A DNA stretch of 64,000 nucleotides from contig JASJFT010000011.1 of the NCBI GenBank assembly GCA_030770425.1, positions 62,001 to 126,000 on the forward strand, given 5' to 3'. The notes under the pieces are model-generated. The model did no database searches, had not been told where the DNA came from, and saw only the letters and a list, made by a program, of their open reading frames with translations. Both the position numbers and the translations under genes were made by a program. The DNA comes from Darksidea phi. Its lineage: Eukaryota; Ascomycota; Dothideomycetes; Pleosporales; Lentitheciaceae. Positions 1 to 10,077 of the stretch are shown piece after piece (position 1 is the first letter of the stretch; the number at the start of each line of letters is the position of its first letter).

Positions 1-1155
1 CCGCGAAATCGACCCCTATGCTCACGACCCTCACAAATATCATCGAGCTGGCGTATAATCAGTCTTCAATGGTGGCGGATCCCTTCCGGGAGGGGTTTAT
101 TGGCCCTAGACGGACGACCTTTTACATTCCAAAATCTCGAAGAGGTCCGCTCCCAAGCCGAAACTGTGACGCAAGAAAAAATCATCAATGCGGCGAGTTC
201 AAACTTGATAGGTCGCGTACGATGATACGATGACACCAGGGCATAGCCGACCGTGTCAACCGCTTCTGTAGCAAGCGAGAAGTATGTCTTTCGTATTTTT
301 ATAAAACTTAGAGTTTGATTTATAACCAATAAATAACCTTGGCTAGTAACTAATCTTTAAAATAACTTTAGAAATAATATAACCCCTCAGAAGCAAACTT
401 AGACCACTACCCGGCGTAACATTAGGTAGCTACTAGGATCGCGGCTGTAAGGCCTGACTGTAATTTTATCATCTCATACTGAGTTGATGCTGTAAATGCA
501 TAGATATTAAGTGAACGAAGATAAAGATGTAGGTTTTCGATAAATATCCAAAGATGTAACATACGCAGTTTTGAGAAAGGTGAATCCCGGGGTCGCGGGA
601 CGCACGGTGTTATGGGACAAAGCATGGGTACTTCGACTTTAGGAAATAATAGTCTTTCCCTAAAAGATAATATTTGCGGTACTTGTACTGGAATTATTTC
701 TGCACTTTCTTATAATACTCTACATCCTATTTAATCTGGAAAATTACAATCGCGTTAATACTTTTAACTTTCGGCGTAATAAGCCCTCGTTTTACGCCTA
801 AATTAGTCCTTTCTATATACACCCACGACAAGGCTTTCGCTCAGCCAAATTCTATGCCAAAGATCGTTCCTTACTTTTAGAAACTAGTTCTAATGAAGTT
901 TGGCTACTATCAGCCTCGTGGCTGGTGTGGGGCGAGGATTCATGCGGTCTCACCACCCCGGTCGGTACTCCTGTTCAATGCAAGCTTCTCTATCTGGTTA
1001 GATTAAGCTCGAACCACTTGCATCCACAGCCTCGTCGAGCTGAATATGGACAACACTCATCTGAGCGCAGGTTTGCTACCTTCTGGCGTTGCGCAAGCCT
1101 GTTTATCGCTCCTCCAGACTAGTGCTTTCGCGGAGCCCTGCCCATCCCTCCAACT
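1..1155. other. AT-rich left flank, no gene seen
   Basis: No coding region with recognisable content. Roughly 250-420 and 640-890 are clearly AT-rich and full of TA steps, which looks like old RIP-mutated DNA. From about 900 the base composition returns to normal, leading into the promoter and 5' leader of the NLR-like gene that starts at 1156. Confidence 0.5.
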
Positions 1156-4100
1156 ATGCCCGAAAACGACCTCCGCCTGCTCGCTCTTGATGGCGGCGGC
1201 GTCCGCGGCTTGTCGACGCTGCAGATCTTGAAGCAGCTGATGGACACCATCGACCCGGAATCACCGCCGAAACCTTGCGACTACTTTGACATGATCGGAG
1301 GCACCAGCACTGGCGGGTTTGTGGTGACTGCCCTGCCGAATGCACCGCTAACGAGAAGCGCAGGCTCATCGCGATCATGCTGGGTCGGCTGCGCATGACG
1401 GTGGACGAGTGCATCGACGCATATGTATCGCTGTCAGACCGGATCTTCCAGAAGCGGAGACACCGGGTGACGATCAAGGGCCAAGTCCAAGGCCGATTTG
1501 ATTCGGATGAGCTCGAGCAGGCGATCAAAGAGATTATTGCAAGGCAAGGCCTAGCAGAGGATGCGCTACTCAAGGATGCTTCGGATGCGAAGTGTAAAGT
1601 GTTAGAAGCAGTCTATCTGTACGAGGCTAGAATGTCATTAACGAGCTATCACAGGTTCGTGTGTGCAACAAGCAGCGAGACGGGCGAAACCGTGCGGCTG
1701 ACCAGCTATCGCTCGCCACGCGGTCGCGAACGACTACTCCGCTCGACTAAGATATGGGAGGCAGGTCGGGCGACGTCGGCAGCCTCGTCCTTCTTCGATC
1801 CTATTACTATTGGCAATTTTGGAGAGACGTTTGTCGATGGTGCCACAGGAGCGAACAACCCAGTGTATGAAGTGTGGAACGAGGCCCAAGACATGTGGCC
1901 GTCTGGCTCGCTCGAAGACAAGGTCAAATGCTTAGTATCAATTGGGACGGGCGTTCCGTCGCTTACGCCATTCAAGGGCGACCTTATCAGTATTGGCCAG
2001 AGTCTGCTAGCCATTGCCACGAAGACCGAGAAGACGGCGGAACAATTTTCACGGGACAAATCAAGACTAGACGACGCGGGACGACACTACCGGTTTAACG
2101 TGTTGAGAGGGCTCGAGGATATCGGGCTGGAAGACTCGAAGCGAAAGAACGCGATCATTGCAGCTACGGATCGATACATTGAGTCGCAGGCAGTGTTCAA
2201 GCAGATGAAGGCGTGTGCCGACAGCATGTCTGGGAGAGAATGTTAGTTTCCTGTATAGCTAACCTTCAGAACGTAGCTAATAAGCTTTGTCCCTAGATAG
2301 GGGAAGCTATCAAACAGCATTCAGCCTGCAAGGGGTTCCTGTAGCGAACAATTTTGTCGACCGGCCGTCTGATATGGCGAAACTCGAACAAGCCCTTTTG
2401 CCGCAGAGACAACATTGCCGCCAGAAGGTGTTCGTGCTCTATGGACTTGGCGGAATGGGCAAGACACAGCTCTCCGTAGAGTTTGCAAGAAAGCATTACC
2501 AAAAGTTCAGCTCAGTGTTCTGGCTTGATGGCAGAACGGAAGACAGTCTCAAGCAGAGCATTGCGGCTTGTGCGAGCAGGATCCCAGAAGGCCACATAGC
2601 AGAGAGCAGCAGAGCGTATTCGGCTACAAGAACGGGGGATATGGATGCTGTTGTGAGGGACGTGACGAGCTGGCTGAGCCGGCCAGACAACAAGGAATGG
2701 CTAATTATATTCGACAACGTCGACCGAGAGAGCAGAGTGGACAATGGCGACCCTGACGCGTACGATATCTCACACTACCTCCCTGGCGCCGACCATGGAT
2801 CGATTTTGATTACGACCCGACTTGCTAGCCTAGAACAGCTCGGCAGTTCACAGAGGCTGGGAAGGTTTAGTAGAGAGCAGACGAAGGCTATGTTCCAAAG
2901 CCAATATCGCGGAAGTTTTGGTAAGATGACAACGCTTGGGGCCATTGCGCCGCATACACAGAAACACCAGCGCTGACCGTCCTGGAATAGATTCCCCTGA
3001 GGGCGAGGAACTATTTAGGCTCCTAGATGGCTTGCCGTTAGCCATTGCGCAAGCTAGCACATATCTGCGACAGAGCGAAATCAGTGTCGCGAAATATATC
3101 CAGCTGTATAATCAGCAATGGAAGAGTCTTATGGAATCTCAGGACCAAACGGGCATGCCGCTTCGAGATTACCCCAACCGCAGCGTGTGGACGACGTGGA
3201 CGATCTCGTACAATGCTATTCGGGCGAAAAGCACAGCTGCGGCGAACCTGCTTCTGCTCTGGGCGTGCCTCGACAACAAGGACCTGTGGTATGGTCTCCT
3301 AGCGAAAGCAGGCACGAATTCTGCCGACGTAGCAGAGTCTTTGTCTAAGTGGCTTGCTAATGTTGCTAATGATGAGGTTGCGTTTATTGCGGCAATACGG
3401 CTTTTGCGCAGCTATTCTCTCGCGGAAGGCTTGCAGGACCTAGCTGGCTATACGATTCACCCAGTCGTGCACCAATGGGCGTTCCATGTACAGGACGTGA
3501 AGCAGCGGGCTGCATTTACATGGCTTGCGGTGGCAGTGGTTGGGTGGGCAGTACCGCATAATTCAGAGAAGGAGTATTCAAAGGAGCAACGCCGACTCCT
3601 AGCTCATGCGCAACGATGCGATCAATGGATGATAAGGCGAGTAAATAACACTATAGCTAGGGCCTAAAGCTAACGTAAGCAGAGCGGACATTCAGCAGAA
3701 TAGTGTAATGCTAGGTGCGATACACAATTTTGGTATGCTTTACGCGGACCAGGGCAAGCTGGGCGAGGCAGAGAAGATGTACCAGCGGGCGCTGGAAGGG
3801 TACGAGAAGACACTCGGGCTGGAGCACACATCGACACTTCACACGGTCAACAACTTGGGCAACCTCTACCGAGCCCAGGATAAGCTAGGCGAGGCAGAGG
3901 AGATGTACCAGCGGGCGCTGGAAGGGTACGAGAAGGCACTCGGGCTGGAGCACACATTAACACTTGACACGGTCAACAACTTGGGCAACATCTATGCGGA
4001 CCAGGGCAGGCTAGGCGAGGCAGAGAAGATGTACCAGCGGGCGCTAGAAGGGTACAAGAAGGTACTCGGGCCGGAGCATATATCGACACTCTCGCCGGTT

Positions 4101-5279
4101 AATAACTTAGGCTTGCTCTACGTAGACCAGGGCAAGCTAGGCGAGGCAGAGAAGATGTACCAGCGGGCGCTAGAAGGGTACGAGAAGGCACTCGGGCCGG
4201 AGCACACATCAACACTTGACACGGTCAACAACTTGGGCTACCTCTACCGGTCCCAGGATAAGCTAGGCGAGGCAGAGGAGATGTACCAGCGGGCGCTGGA
4301 AGGGTACGAGAAGACACTCGGGCTGGAGCACACATCGACACTCTCGACGGTCAACAACTTGGGCAACCTCTACCGATTCCAGGGTAAGCTAGGCGAGGCA
4401 GAGAAGATATACCAGCAGGCGCTGGAAGGGTACAAGAAGGCACTCGGGCCGGAGCACACATCAACACTTAATACGGTCCACAACTTAGGCAACCTCTACG
4501 CGGACCAGGGCAAGCTAGGCGAGGCAGAGAAGATGTACCAGCGGGTGCTGGAAGGGTACGAGAAGGCACTCGGGCCGGAGCATATATCGACACTTCACAC
4601 GGTCAACAGCTTGGGCTTGCTCTACGTAGACCAGGGCAAGCTAGGCGAGGCAGAGAAGATGTACCAGCGGGCGCTAGAAGGGTACGAGAAGGCACTCGGG
4701 CAGGAGCACACATCAACACTTAACGCGGTCCACAGCTTGGGCTACCTCTACCGATTCCAGGGTAAGCTAGGCGAGGCAGAGGAGATGTACCAGCGGGCGC
4801 TGGAAGGGTACGAGAAGGCACTCGGGCCGGAGCACACATCAACACTTAACACGGTCAACAACTTGGGCAACCTCTACCGATTCCAGGGTAAGCTAGGCGA
4901 GGCAGAGGAGATGTACCAGCGGGCGCTAGAAGGGTACGAGAAGGCACTCGGACCGGAGCTTGCTGCGTCCTACATACCTGCGCACAATACAGCTTACAAC
5001 CTAGGCATTCTTCTTGCTAGCCAAGGCGCCGCTGAGAGAGCTAGCTCGATGTACTCGAGGGCACTAGCAGGCTATCAGCAGGTCTACGGAGATGACCACA
5101 ATAAATGTCGGGACGTAGAGGAGAAGCTAAGCGCACTGTTTATTTCCACAAATGAGAAAGATGTATCGTCAGGCTCGACGAGTATTTGTGCGCCTATTGC
5201 ATCTCAAGATATATCGAATTCTAGTAAAAGGGAGAAATCCTCCTCTAGGCGTCGTAGGCTTCTTTACGGACTTGGTTAG
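1156..5279 (+). CDS. Patatin / NB-ARC / TPR NLR-like protein (PLP-1 type), five exons
   Basis: Exons read as 1156-1316, 1364-2241, 2297-2920, 2991-3640 and 3696-5279. All introns are GT..AG, 47-70 bp, and phases match, giving 1298 aa. N-terminal patatin-like phospholipase (about residues 8-230): oxyanion motif DGGGVRG, nucleophile motif GTSTG (interrupted by intron 1) and the catalytic Asp in VDGAT, so the Ser/Asp dyad looks intact. NB-ARC (about 380-650): P-loop GLGGMGKT near residue 396, Walker B-like LIIFDNVD, sensor-like ILITTR, GLPLA motif. C-terminus: eleven 42-residue kinesin-light-chain-type TPR units (about 780-1240), then a basic Ser-rich tail. This is the architecture of Neurospora PLP-1, an NLR that triggers incompatibility cell death with the SNARE SEC-9. 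Inferred role: cytosolic recognition by the TPRs, NTP-driven oligomerisation, phospholipase output. No sec-9 homologue is next to it. The start ATG fits the patatin N-terminus. Confidence 0.88.
3729..5125 (+). repeat. Tandem TPR-coding array, 126-bp units
   Basis: Ten consecutive units of exactly 126 bp begin at 3729, 3855, 3981, 4107, 4233, 4359, 4485, 4611, 4737 and 4863. The first nine are near-complete copies; unit 10 degenerates in its second half, and one divergent unit follows from about 5001. Most of each unit is almost invariant in DNA and protein (the stretch LGEAE..YQRALEGY). Differences concentrate at the residue after LG, the two residues after LY, and the HxSTLxxVxx linker. Units 3-6 and 7-10 share the same order of variants (N..AD, L..VD, Y..R, N..RF), so a 504-bp four-unit block appears duplicated. 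Confidence 0.9.
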
Positions 5280-5575
5280 AAAGATAGACGATATATTTAG
5301 CACGGAAGGGTTCTCAGTTATACTATAACTTTAATACATTCACATAAACGTAGAAATACTACCTCGCTGGTTTTATCTGTATACATTTCTCTTCTATCTA
5401 GCAGCTACTTCTTCTTGTCTTAAGTTATAAGAATAAATAGTCCTCCGTTAAATAACGAAAGCCTAATTCGTAATAGTCAACTTAACTAGTCTAAATATAA
5501 GAATATCTTAAATGTCTTAGAAGATCTAGTAGGGAACAAGTAAGAACTGAATAATTATTACATATAAAGTATTAA
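5280..5575. other. AT-rich spacer between NLR and inverted fragment
   Basis: Very AT-rich, TA-dense sequence with no open frame of note. It contains the NLR 3' end and separates it from an inverted piece of a related gene. The composition looks like RIP-decayed DNA. Confidence 0.5.
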
Positions 5576-5935
5576 CTACTTCACTTGATTACCTTTGAAG
5601 AGTTTGCGTGTTATTGAACGCAATGTAGTCCTTTGGACGCGAGGCGGACTAATATCAACCAATGTTTTGTGCATCGTCTGTGTATCCGCTTCTACAGGCG
5701 CTACTGAAGTCTCCAAGGAAGTAAGAGCGTTGTAGACAATCTGACATTTTGGATGATTACTTCCTAAGGCCTGCTGATACCCTGCTAGCGCCCTCGAGTA
5801 CATCGAGCTAGCTCTCTCAGCGGCGCCTTGGCTAGTAAGAAGAATACCTAGGTTGTAAGCTGTGTTGACCGCAGGTATGTAGGACGCAGCAAGCTCCGGT
5901 CCGAGTGCCTTCTCGTACCCTTCCAGCGCCCGCCG
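5576..5935 (-). pseudogene. Inverted C-terminal fragment of a second TPR/NLR gene
   Basis: Read on the minus strand, the segment encodes the end of the last regular TPR unit (RALEGYEKALGPELAAS), the divergent final TPR (NLGILL.SQGAAERASSMYSRALAGYQQ) and then a different tail ending in FKGNQVK and a stop at 5576-5578. The first roughly 145 bp are nearly identical in DNA to 4928-5075 of the intact gene, in inverted orientation, but the tail after the last TPR is unrelated. Homology ends sharply near 5935; the minus-strand frame continues only through unrelated codons to about 6001. This is the 3' remnant of a paralogue whose patatin, NB-ARC and other TPR parts are absent from the window. An open frame remains, but it has no domain context and is probably not functional. 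Confidence 0.75.
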
Positions 5936-6001
5936 GGCGCCAAAAGATACCGTGGAGACTAAGCCATTGTGCACGTGAGGATCATTCTTAAAAAGGCACA
6001 A

Positions 6002-6560
6002 TACGCTATATCGAAGATAAAGACAGTATAGCTTAAAAAGAATGGTACTATTCGATACCCTACGTATATAAGTAAGCTAAATGTACGCTAGTATAAACAA
6101 AGAAGCTACTAAAAATATACCGGATTTTAAGGGTTTATCTACTAACGGCGAAACTCTCGGAAAGTATCTTTATCTACTTAAATTGTACTCTATAACTCGG
6201 AAAAAATTAATTATTAAGCGAGCTATCCTCTTAAGTATCTAAATTTAAGGGATGTCTTGTATATCTTGAAAAAACTAGGGTAGATTAATAATTTGGCGAT
6301 TTACGGCGTCGACGAATCGACGTATTACACGAGGACTATAAAGCAAAACGTAGGGAAATGCTAGGATCGTATAGTTAGATAGCTATAGAATAATTATTTA
6401 TTAAGTAAAGGCCTATATACCTAAAGAACGAGGTTTTAAGATGACTTCTTCACAAAATTGTCCCGCTACACCGTGCGTCCCGCCACTTAGGGATATACCT
6501 TAGAGGAGTAGAGTAACTTGTCTGTTATTTTATGCGATCCTTCCGGTTCCTCATTGTGCT
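6002..6560. other. AT-rich island (RIP-like)
   Basis: Strongly AT-rich, TA-dense stretch lying exactly where the missing upstream part of the inverted NLR fragment would be expected. No residual domain could be read in any frame. Confidence 0.5.
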
Positions 6561-6778
6561 AATGCGTGTGGGCCGTTGGGCGACAATTCAGATTTGAAAC
6601 GGAATTATGAGCTATCGAGCAAAAGATCTATTACTATTATTGCACACGCTATGAGGATGGCTCTCGCCTGGTATACGCCAACAAACTATGCGGTGGTTGA
6701 AACAGATCGAGAAAGGCATTATGCCGTAAGGAAGACTCCGACACGTCAAAGAGGAAATTCAAATCTCGCCATCCTCAC

Positions 6779-6962
6779 TCATCCCCGCAGTGAAACGGGA
6801 ACTTCGAATTCATACTCCTCCTCCAAACCGTCTTTGGCAGTGCGCGCGTGCTTGTTCGCATCGTCGGCCTGCTTCCGCAGCTGCTCGTCATTTTGCTGAC
6901 CTTGCAGGTGGCGCGCATCCCATTCTGCTTGGGACTTGGTTCGTTGCTCACCGAGCGCGTGG

Positions 6963-6994
<32 letters not shown>

Positions 6995-7170
6995 GGGGGG
7001 TTTTAGACATTTAAACCGTTTGGGGAGTGTTTGGTGACAGTTTTTGGGGGGGTACAAAAAAACGGCAGGGGGGGGGTTTGGTGGGGTGGGTNNNNNNNNN
7101 NTTGCGGCCCTTGCCGGGGGGGGCCCTCCCCTTCTGGTGGGGCCTGGGTGGTTTTCCCCCCGCGGGGGGG

Positions 7171-7205
<35 letters not shown>

Positions 7206-7310
7206 GTCGGTTTCAGCAGTTCTACGCTTTGCTCTCTCTGTTGGACACTGATGTGCTGGAGGTCCTCAAACAGGCACTCGGAGAGTATGGTGAGCTTCGT
7301 TGATTGTGTG
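6779..7310 (-). pseudogene. Possible coiled-coil gene fragment broken by the assembly gap
   Basis: On the minus strand both sides of the gap read as charged, Gln/Glu-rich helical sequence. The right side (about 7208-7300) contains LFEDLQHISVQQREQSVELL. The left side (6779-6960) contains QAEWDARHLQGQQNDEQLRKQ and ends in EFEVPVSLRG with a TGA stop at 6779-6781. This suggests one minus-strand gene whose middle is lost in the unresolved region. No start codon or family can be assigned, and the Lys-rich run encoded by the T homopolymer is probably not real. Confidence 0.3.
6965..7203. other. Assembly gap (10 N) with homopolymer artefacts
   Basis: Ten N bases at 7092-7101 are bordered by poly-T runs of about 30 or more (near 6966-6994 and 7172-7203) and by many G runs of 6-9. 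Base use here is unlike anything else in the window and looks like low-quality contig ends extended into a scaffold gap. True length and content are unknown. Confidence 0.85.
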
Positions 7311-7524
7311 CGTGGCAGAAGGCAGAAGACTGAATAAGAAATTGACTTGCCGTGAAGAGAATGTTTAAGACTGTCAAGCTCTAAAGAGGCCTTTCGTCGA
7401 AATAGCTAAGGGGGTGACTAGTGATAGAAAGCGAACGGAAACAATCCCTGTCTGAGTCTTTCGTAGTGCACGTCACGGTTCCGTTCATCGTAGCACGCTG
7501 TAGGGCTTATCGATATGAGATGAA

Positions 7525-7560
7525 CGCGTCGCGCGTCGCGCGTTGCGCGTCGTGCGTCGG
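7525..7560. repeat. Short GCGCGTC-type repeat
   Basis: A run of imperfect 7-8 bp units of the GCGCGTC/GTCGCGC kind just upstream of the HET gene, within its presumed promoter or leader. Confidence 0.6.
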
Positions 7561-7650
7561 CCTATGACTCACAAACTGCGCTTGTGATTCTCTCCATGCT
7601 TCACTATCCTCTAAACGTCTCCGCTCGGCCACACTTTTGCGACAGACAGA

Positions 7651-10077
7651 ATGGAAATCACGTCGGCGTGCAGCCCTCTGAAGAGACAGAAAAGTCCAGA
7701 CGCTCAGGATGCCGCCGAAAGCTCTGATAAAAACAAGCGTCAAAAGACCGCAATCGATCTGAGATCGCCATTATGCGTCCACTGCCAAACTCTCAACCTT
7801 GACGCAGGTTTCGAAGAATCCTTCTCAGCTTACCAACGCGTAAAAACTGGCACAGATTATCTCCCAGAAGACATATACAAAGCCTCCAACGGAAGCTGCT
7901 TCTACAACGACGCGATCTTGGTCCATCGCTTCCAAGATCGGTTATCAAAGTCATCAAACTGCCCGCTATGCGCATTTTTCCGCTCGCTAAGAGTGCGGCC
8001 GGATTTTCATGAACGTTTCAAGCTGCTTGCGTTTCGTAGCAGTGATAGCTGGCTGTTTAGGGTGGATGAATTAAGGGAAATGCTGAGCGATGAAAGATGT
8101 GAGAATTTCAGGGACACGATCTTTATGGCGGTGGTCCCGGACGTTGATGCAATCCCGTTGAGTGGGTATGAGCCTAGATGGCTGGATCACGACATTCCTA
8201 CTGTGGGGGCGATATATCGTCATAGTCTGGATAAGGATGCCCGTGACGACGGAAAGAAGGACCTTCTTAACGCGCGAGAACTGGGCAATCAGGCACATTT
8301 AGGTATTGTACGGGAATGGCTCGATTGTTGTCGAAGCAGCCACGGCGACGCGTGCAAGCGACGGACATCACAGGAACCCATTGCGCGAGGATTCCGCCTG
8401 ATTGACTGCACCAAGGATTCTCCTGTCGTCGAGGAAAAGCCTTGGGGTACCAAATATGCTGCTCTGAGTTATGTCTGGGGCTCAACATCCGAGGACCTGA
8501 TAGGTTGGCCTATGACAGTACTGGACGCTATCGAGGTTACAAGGATCCTAGGACTTCAATATCTGTGGGTTGATCGGTGCTGCATCAACCAGTCCGATAC
8601 CATTGAACGGGCCTACCTGATCTCGAGGATGACAACGATATATGAAGAAGCTGAGTTTACGATCGTGGCAGCAGCGGGCTCGGGCGCAAGCCACGGACTG
8701 CCAGGGATTCGGATGGCTCCTCGCATACCGCAACCAAAGTACTTTCTAGACAGTGGTAGCTTGCTGGTCTCAATGCTGCGGGATCCTCGTCGCGACATTC
8801 TGGAGTCGCCATACTGGACTCGAGGCTGGACCTATCAAGAGGGCGTGCTTTCCAACCGGCGTATTGTCTTTACAGACTCTCAGGTCTACTGGGAGTGTCA
8901 CTGCATGGCTATGTATGAAAGCGCCATCATGCCTTTATTCCAAATGCCTCAAACCAAAGAAGCAAACTCAGATTGGGTCATGGCGGATTTCATGTTGACA
9001 GGTATTTTCAAGTCGGACGTCTATAGTGGCGGGAGCCATCATAATCACGACCAATCAGTCATTCCTGAAGATGAAGACTATCGTATCGACTACGGCTTCC
9101 CTATCAACCAGGACGTGAACTTGCGAACACAAATGAGGGGTCTTAACGAGCATATTCGCGAGTTCTCGAAAAGACAATTCACCCGCGACAGTGATACCTT
9201 GCCGGCTTTCCAGGGCATAATCGGATTGTACGAGCAAACAAGAATGTTATACTTGCTTCATGGACTACCCATGTGGATGGACAACATCAGTGGGGCTACG
9301 TCTGGTGCTCAATTAACGTTTGCACTGTCAGTCTCGTCGTGGTACCACCGCGCTGGTCCGGATCACTTGATGTTTGTGTCTGAGAAGCGTCGGCGAAAAG
9401 AGCACCTACCCTCCTGGACATGGGCGGGATGGAACGGCATCGTGACCTGGCGTGCACCCCCCAATCTGGAACACTGTTCCTACATGTGCGACCTCATCGA
9501 AGCCTCAACCCGTAATCTTGTCTGGGCTGCAGACATTTATCTTTTCGGTCCGGGGCGACAATTCCCCAATCGGCTGCTGGGGACAGGGACAAATTTGGTC
9601 GCCCGCCTGAAGAACGAGGCGCCGACATTGCTCGAGATTAAAAGCCCGTTTATATTGAACAGTTACGAACGGATAGCACAAACCAAGAAGGACTGGACAT
9701 GGATCAAAAGTGTGGGCCGGCCTGGACGTGAAAATCACTCATCGCAAGTATCCGACTGGGACGCGAAATGGTACAGGATAGGAGGCCGTTTATCCTGTGT
9801 TGGAATGTCAATAGAGGTGACCGAGGAAGAGTGGACCGACAAGCACAGATCTGGAGAGCTAATCAGTGTCTTGATGTTTGCTGGGAGATACACTGACAAC
9901 AAACACGGGACGGCTCGGTTCCTGACTTTGCGGAGGGCGGCATCTTCACCTGGTCGCTGGGAGAGGATTGGCACGCTCTACTTGATCATCCCGTTTTTGG
10001 ACAAGTGTCAGGGTAGTCATGGGCTCTTTAGAAAGATACCTGCTTCTAGGCAGAATAGGGCTATAATTGTTCAGTAA
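7651..10077 (+). CDS. HET-domain (heterokaryon incompatibility) protein
   Basis: Single exon, 808 aa. The N-terminus is basic (LKRQKSPD, KNKRQK), followed by a Cys-containing segment (CVHCQTLNL; later CPLCAFF) common at the front of fungal HET proteins. The HET domain lies at about residues 265-410, with its hallmark blocks YAALSYVWG, LQYLWVDRCCINQ and YWTRGWTYQEGVLSNRRIVF. The long C-terminal half has conserved Trp residues (LPSWTWAGWNG) and no other recognised domain. HET domains are TIR-like modules that trigger cell death when non-self is sensed. Adjacent to the NLR-like gene, it suggests a small incompatibility cluster, although no physical partnership is shown. Start chosen at the first in-frame ATG. 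Frame fully open, so likely functional. Confidence 0.9.
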   Translation: MEITSACSPLKRQKSPDAQDAAESSDKNKRQKTAIDLRSPLCVHCQTLNLDAGFEESFSAYQRVKTGTDYLPEDIYKASNGSCFYNDAILVHRFQDRLSKSSNCPLCAFFRSLRVRPDFHERFKLLAFRSSDSWLFRVDELREMLSDERCENFRDTIFMAVVPDVDAIPLSGYEPRWLDHDIPTVGAIYRHSLDKDARDDGKKDLLNARELGNQAHLGIVREWLDCCRSSHGDACKRRTSQEPIARGFRLIDCTKDSPVVEEKPWGTKYAALSYVWGSTSEDLIGWPMTVLDAIEVTRILGLQYLWVDRCCINQSDTIERAYLISRMTTIYEEAEFTIVAAAGSGASHGLPGIRMAPRIPQPKYFLDSGSLLVSMLRDPRRDILESPYWTRGWTYQEGVLSNRRIVFTDSQVYWECHCMAMYESAIMPLFQMPQTKEANSDWVMADFMLTGIFKSDVYSGGSHHNHDQSVIPEDEDYRIDYGFPINQDVNLRTQMRGLNEHIREFSKRQFTRDSDTLPAFQGIIGLYEQTRMLYLLHGLPMWMDNISGATSGAQLTFALSVSSWYHRAGPDHLMFVSEKRRRKEHLPSWTWAGWNGIVTWRAPPNLEHCSYMCDLIEASTRNLVWAADIYLFGPGRQFPNRLLGTGTNLVARLKNEAPTLLEIKSPFILNSYERIAQTKKDWTWIKSVGRPGRENHSSQVSDWDAKWYRIGGRLSCVGMSIEVTEEEWTDKHRSGELISVLMFAGRYTDNKHGTARFLTLRRAASSPGRWERIGTLYLIIPFLDKCQGSHGLFRKIPASRQNRAIIVQ

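Noticed and set aside
1154..1573. Minus-strand 139-codon frame opposite the patatin exon
   Set aside because: It lies antisense to well-supported patatin coding sequence and has no recognisable motif.
3729..5125. Regular 126-bp repeats considered as a CRISPR-like or satellite array
   Set aside because: The units are in frame, encode perfect 42-residue TPRs and have no unique spacers; this is protein-coding repetition in a eukaryote.
6779..7057. 92-codon minus frame with a Lys run as an intact protein
   Set aside because: The Lys run is encoded by a homopolymer at an assembly gap, so the N-terminal half is not trustworthy.
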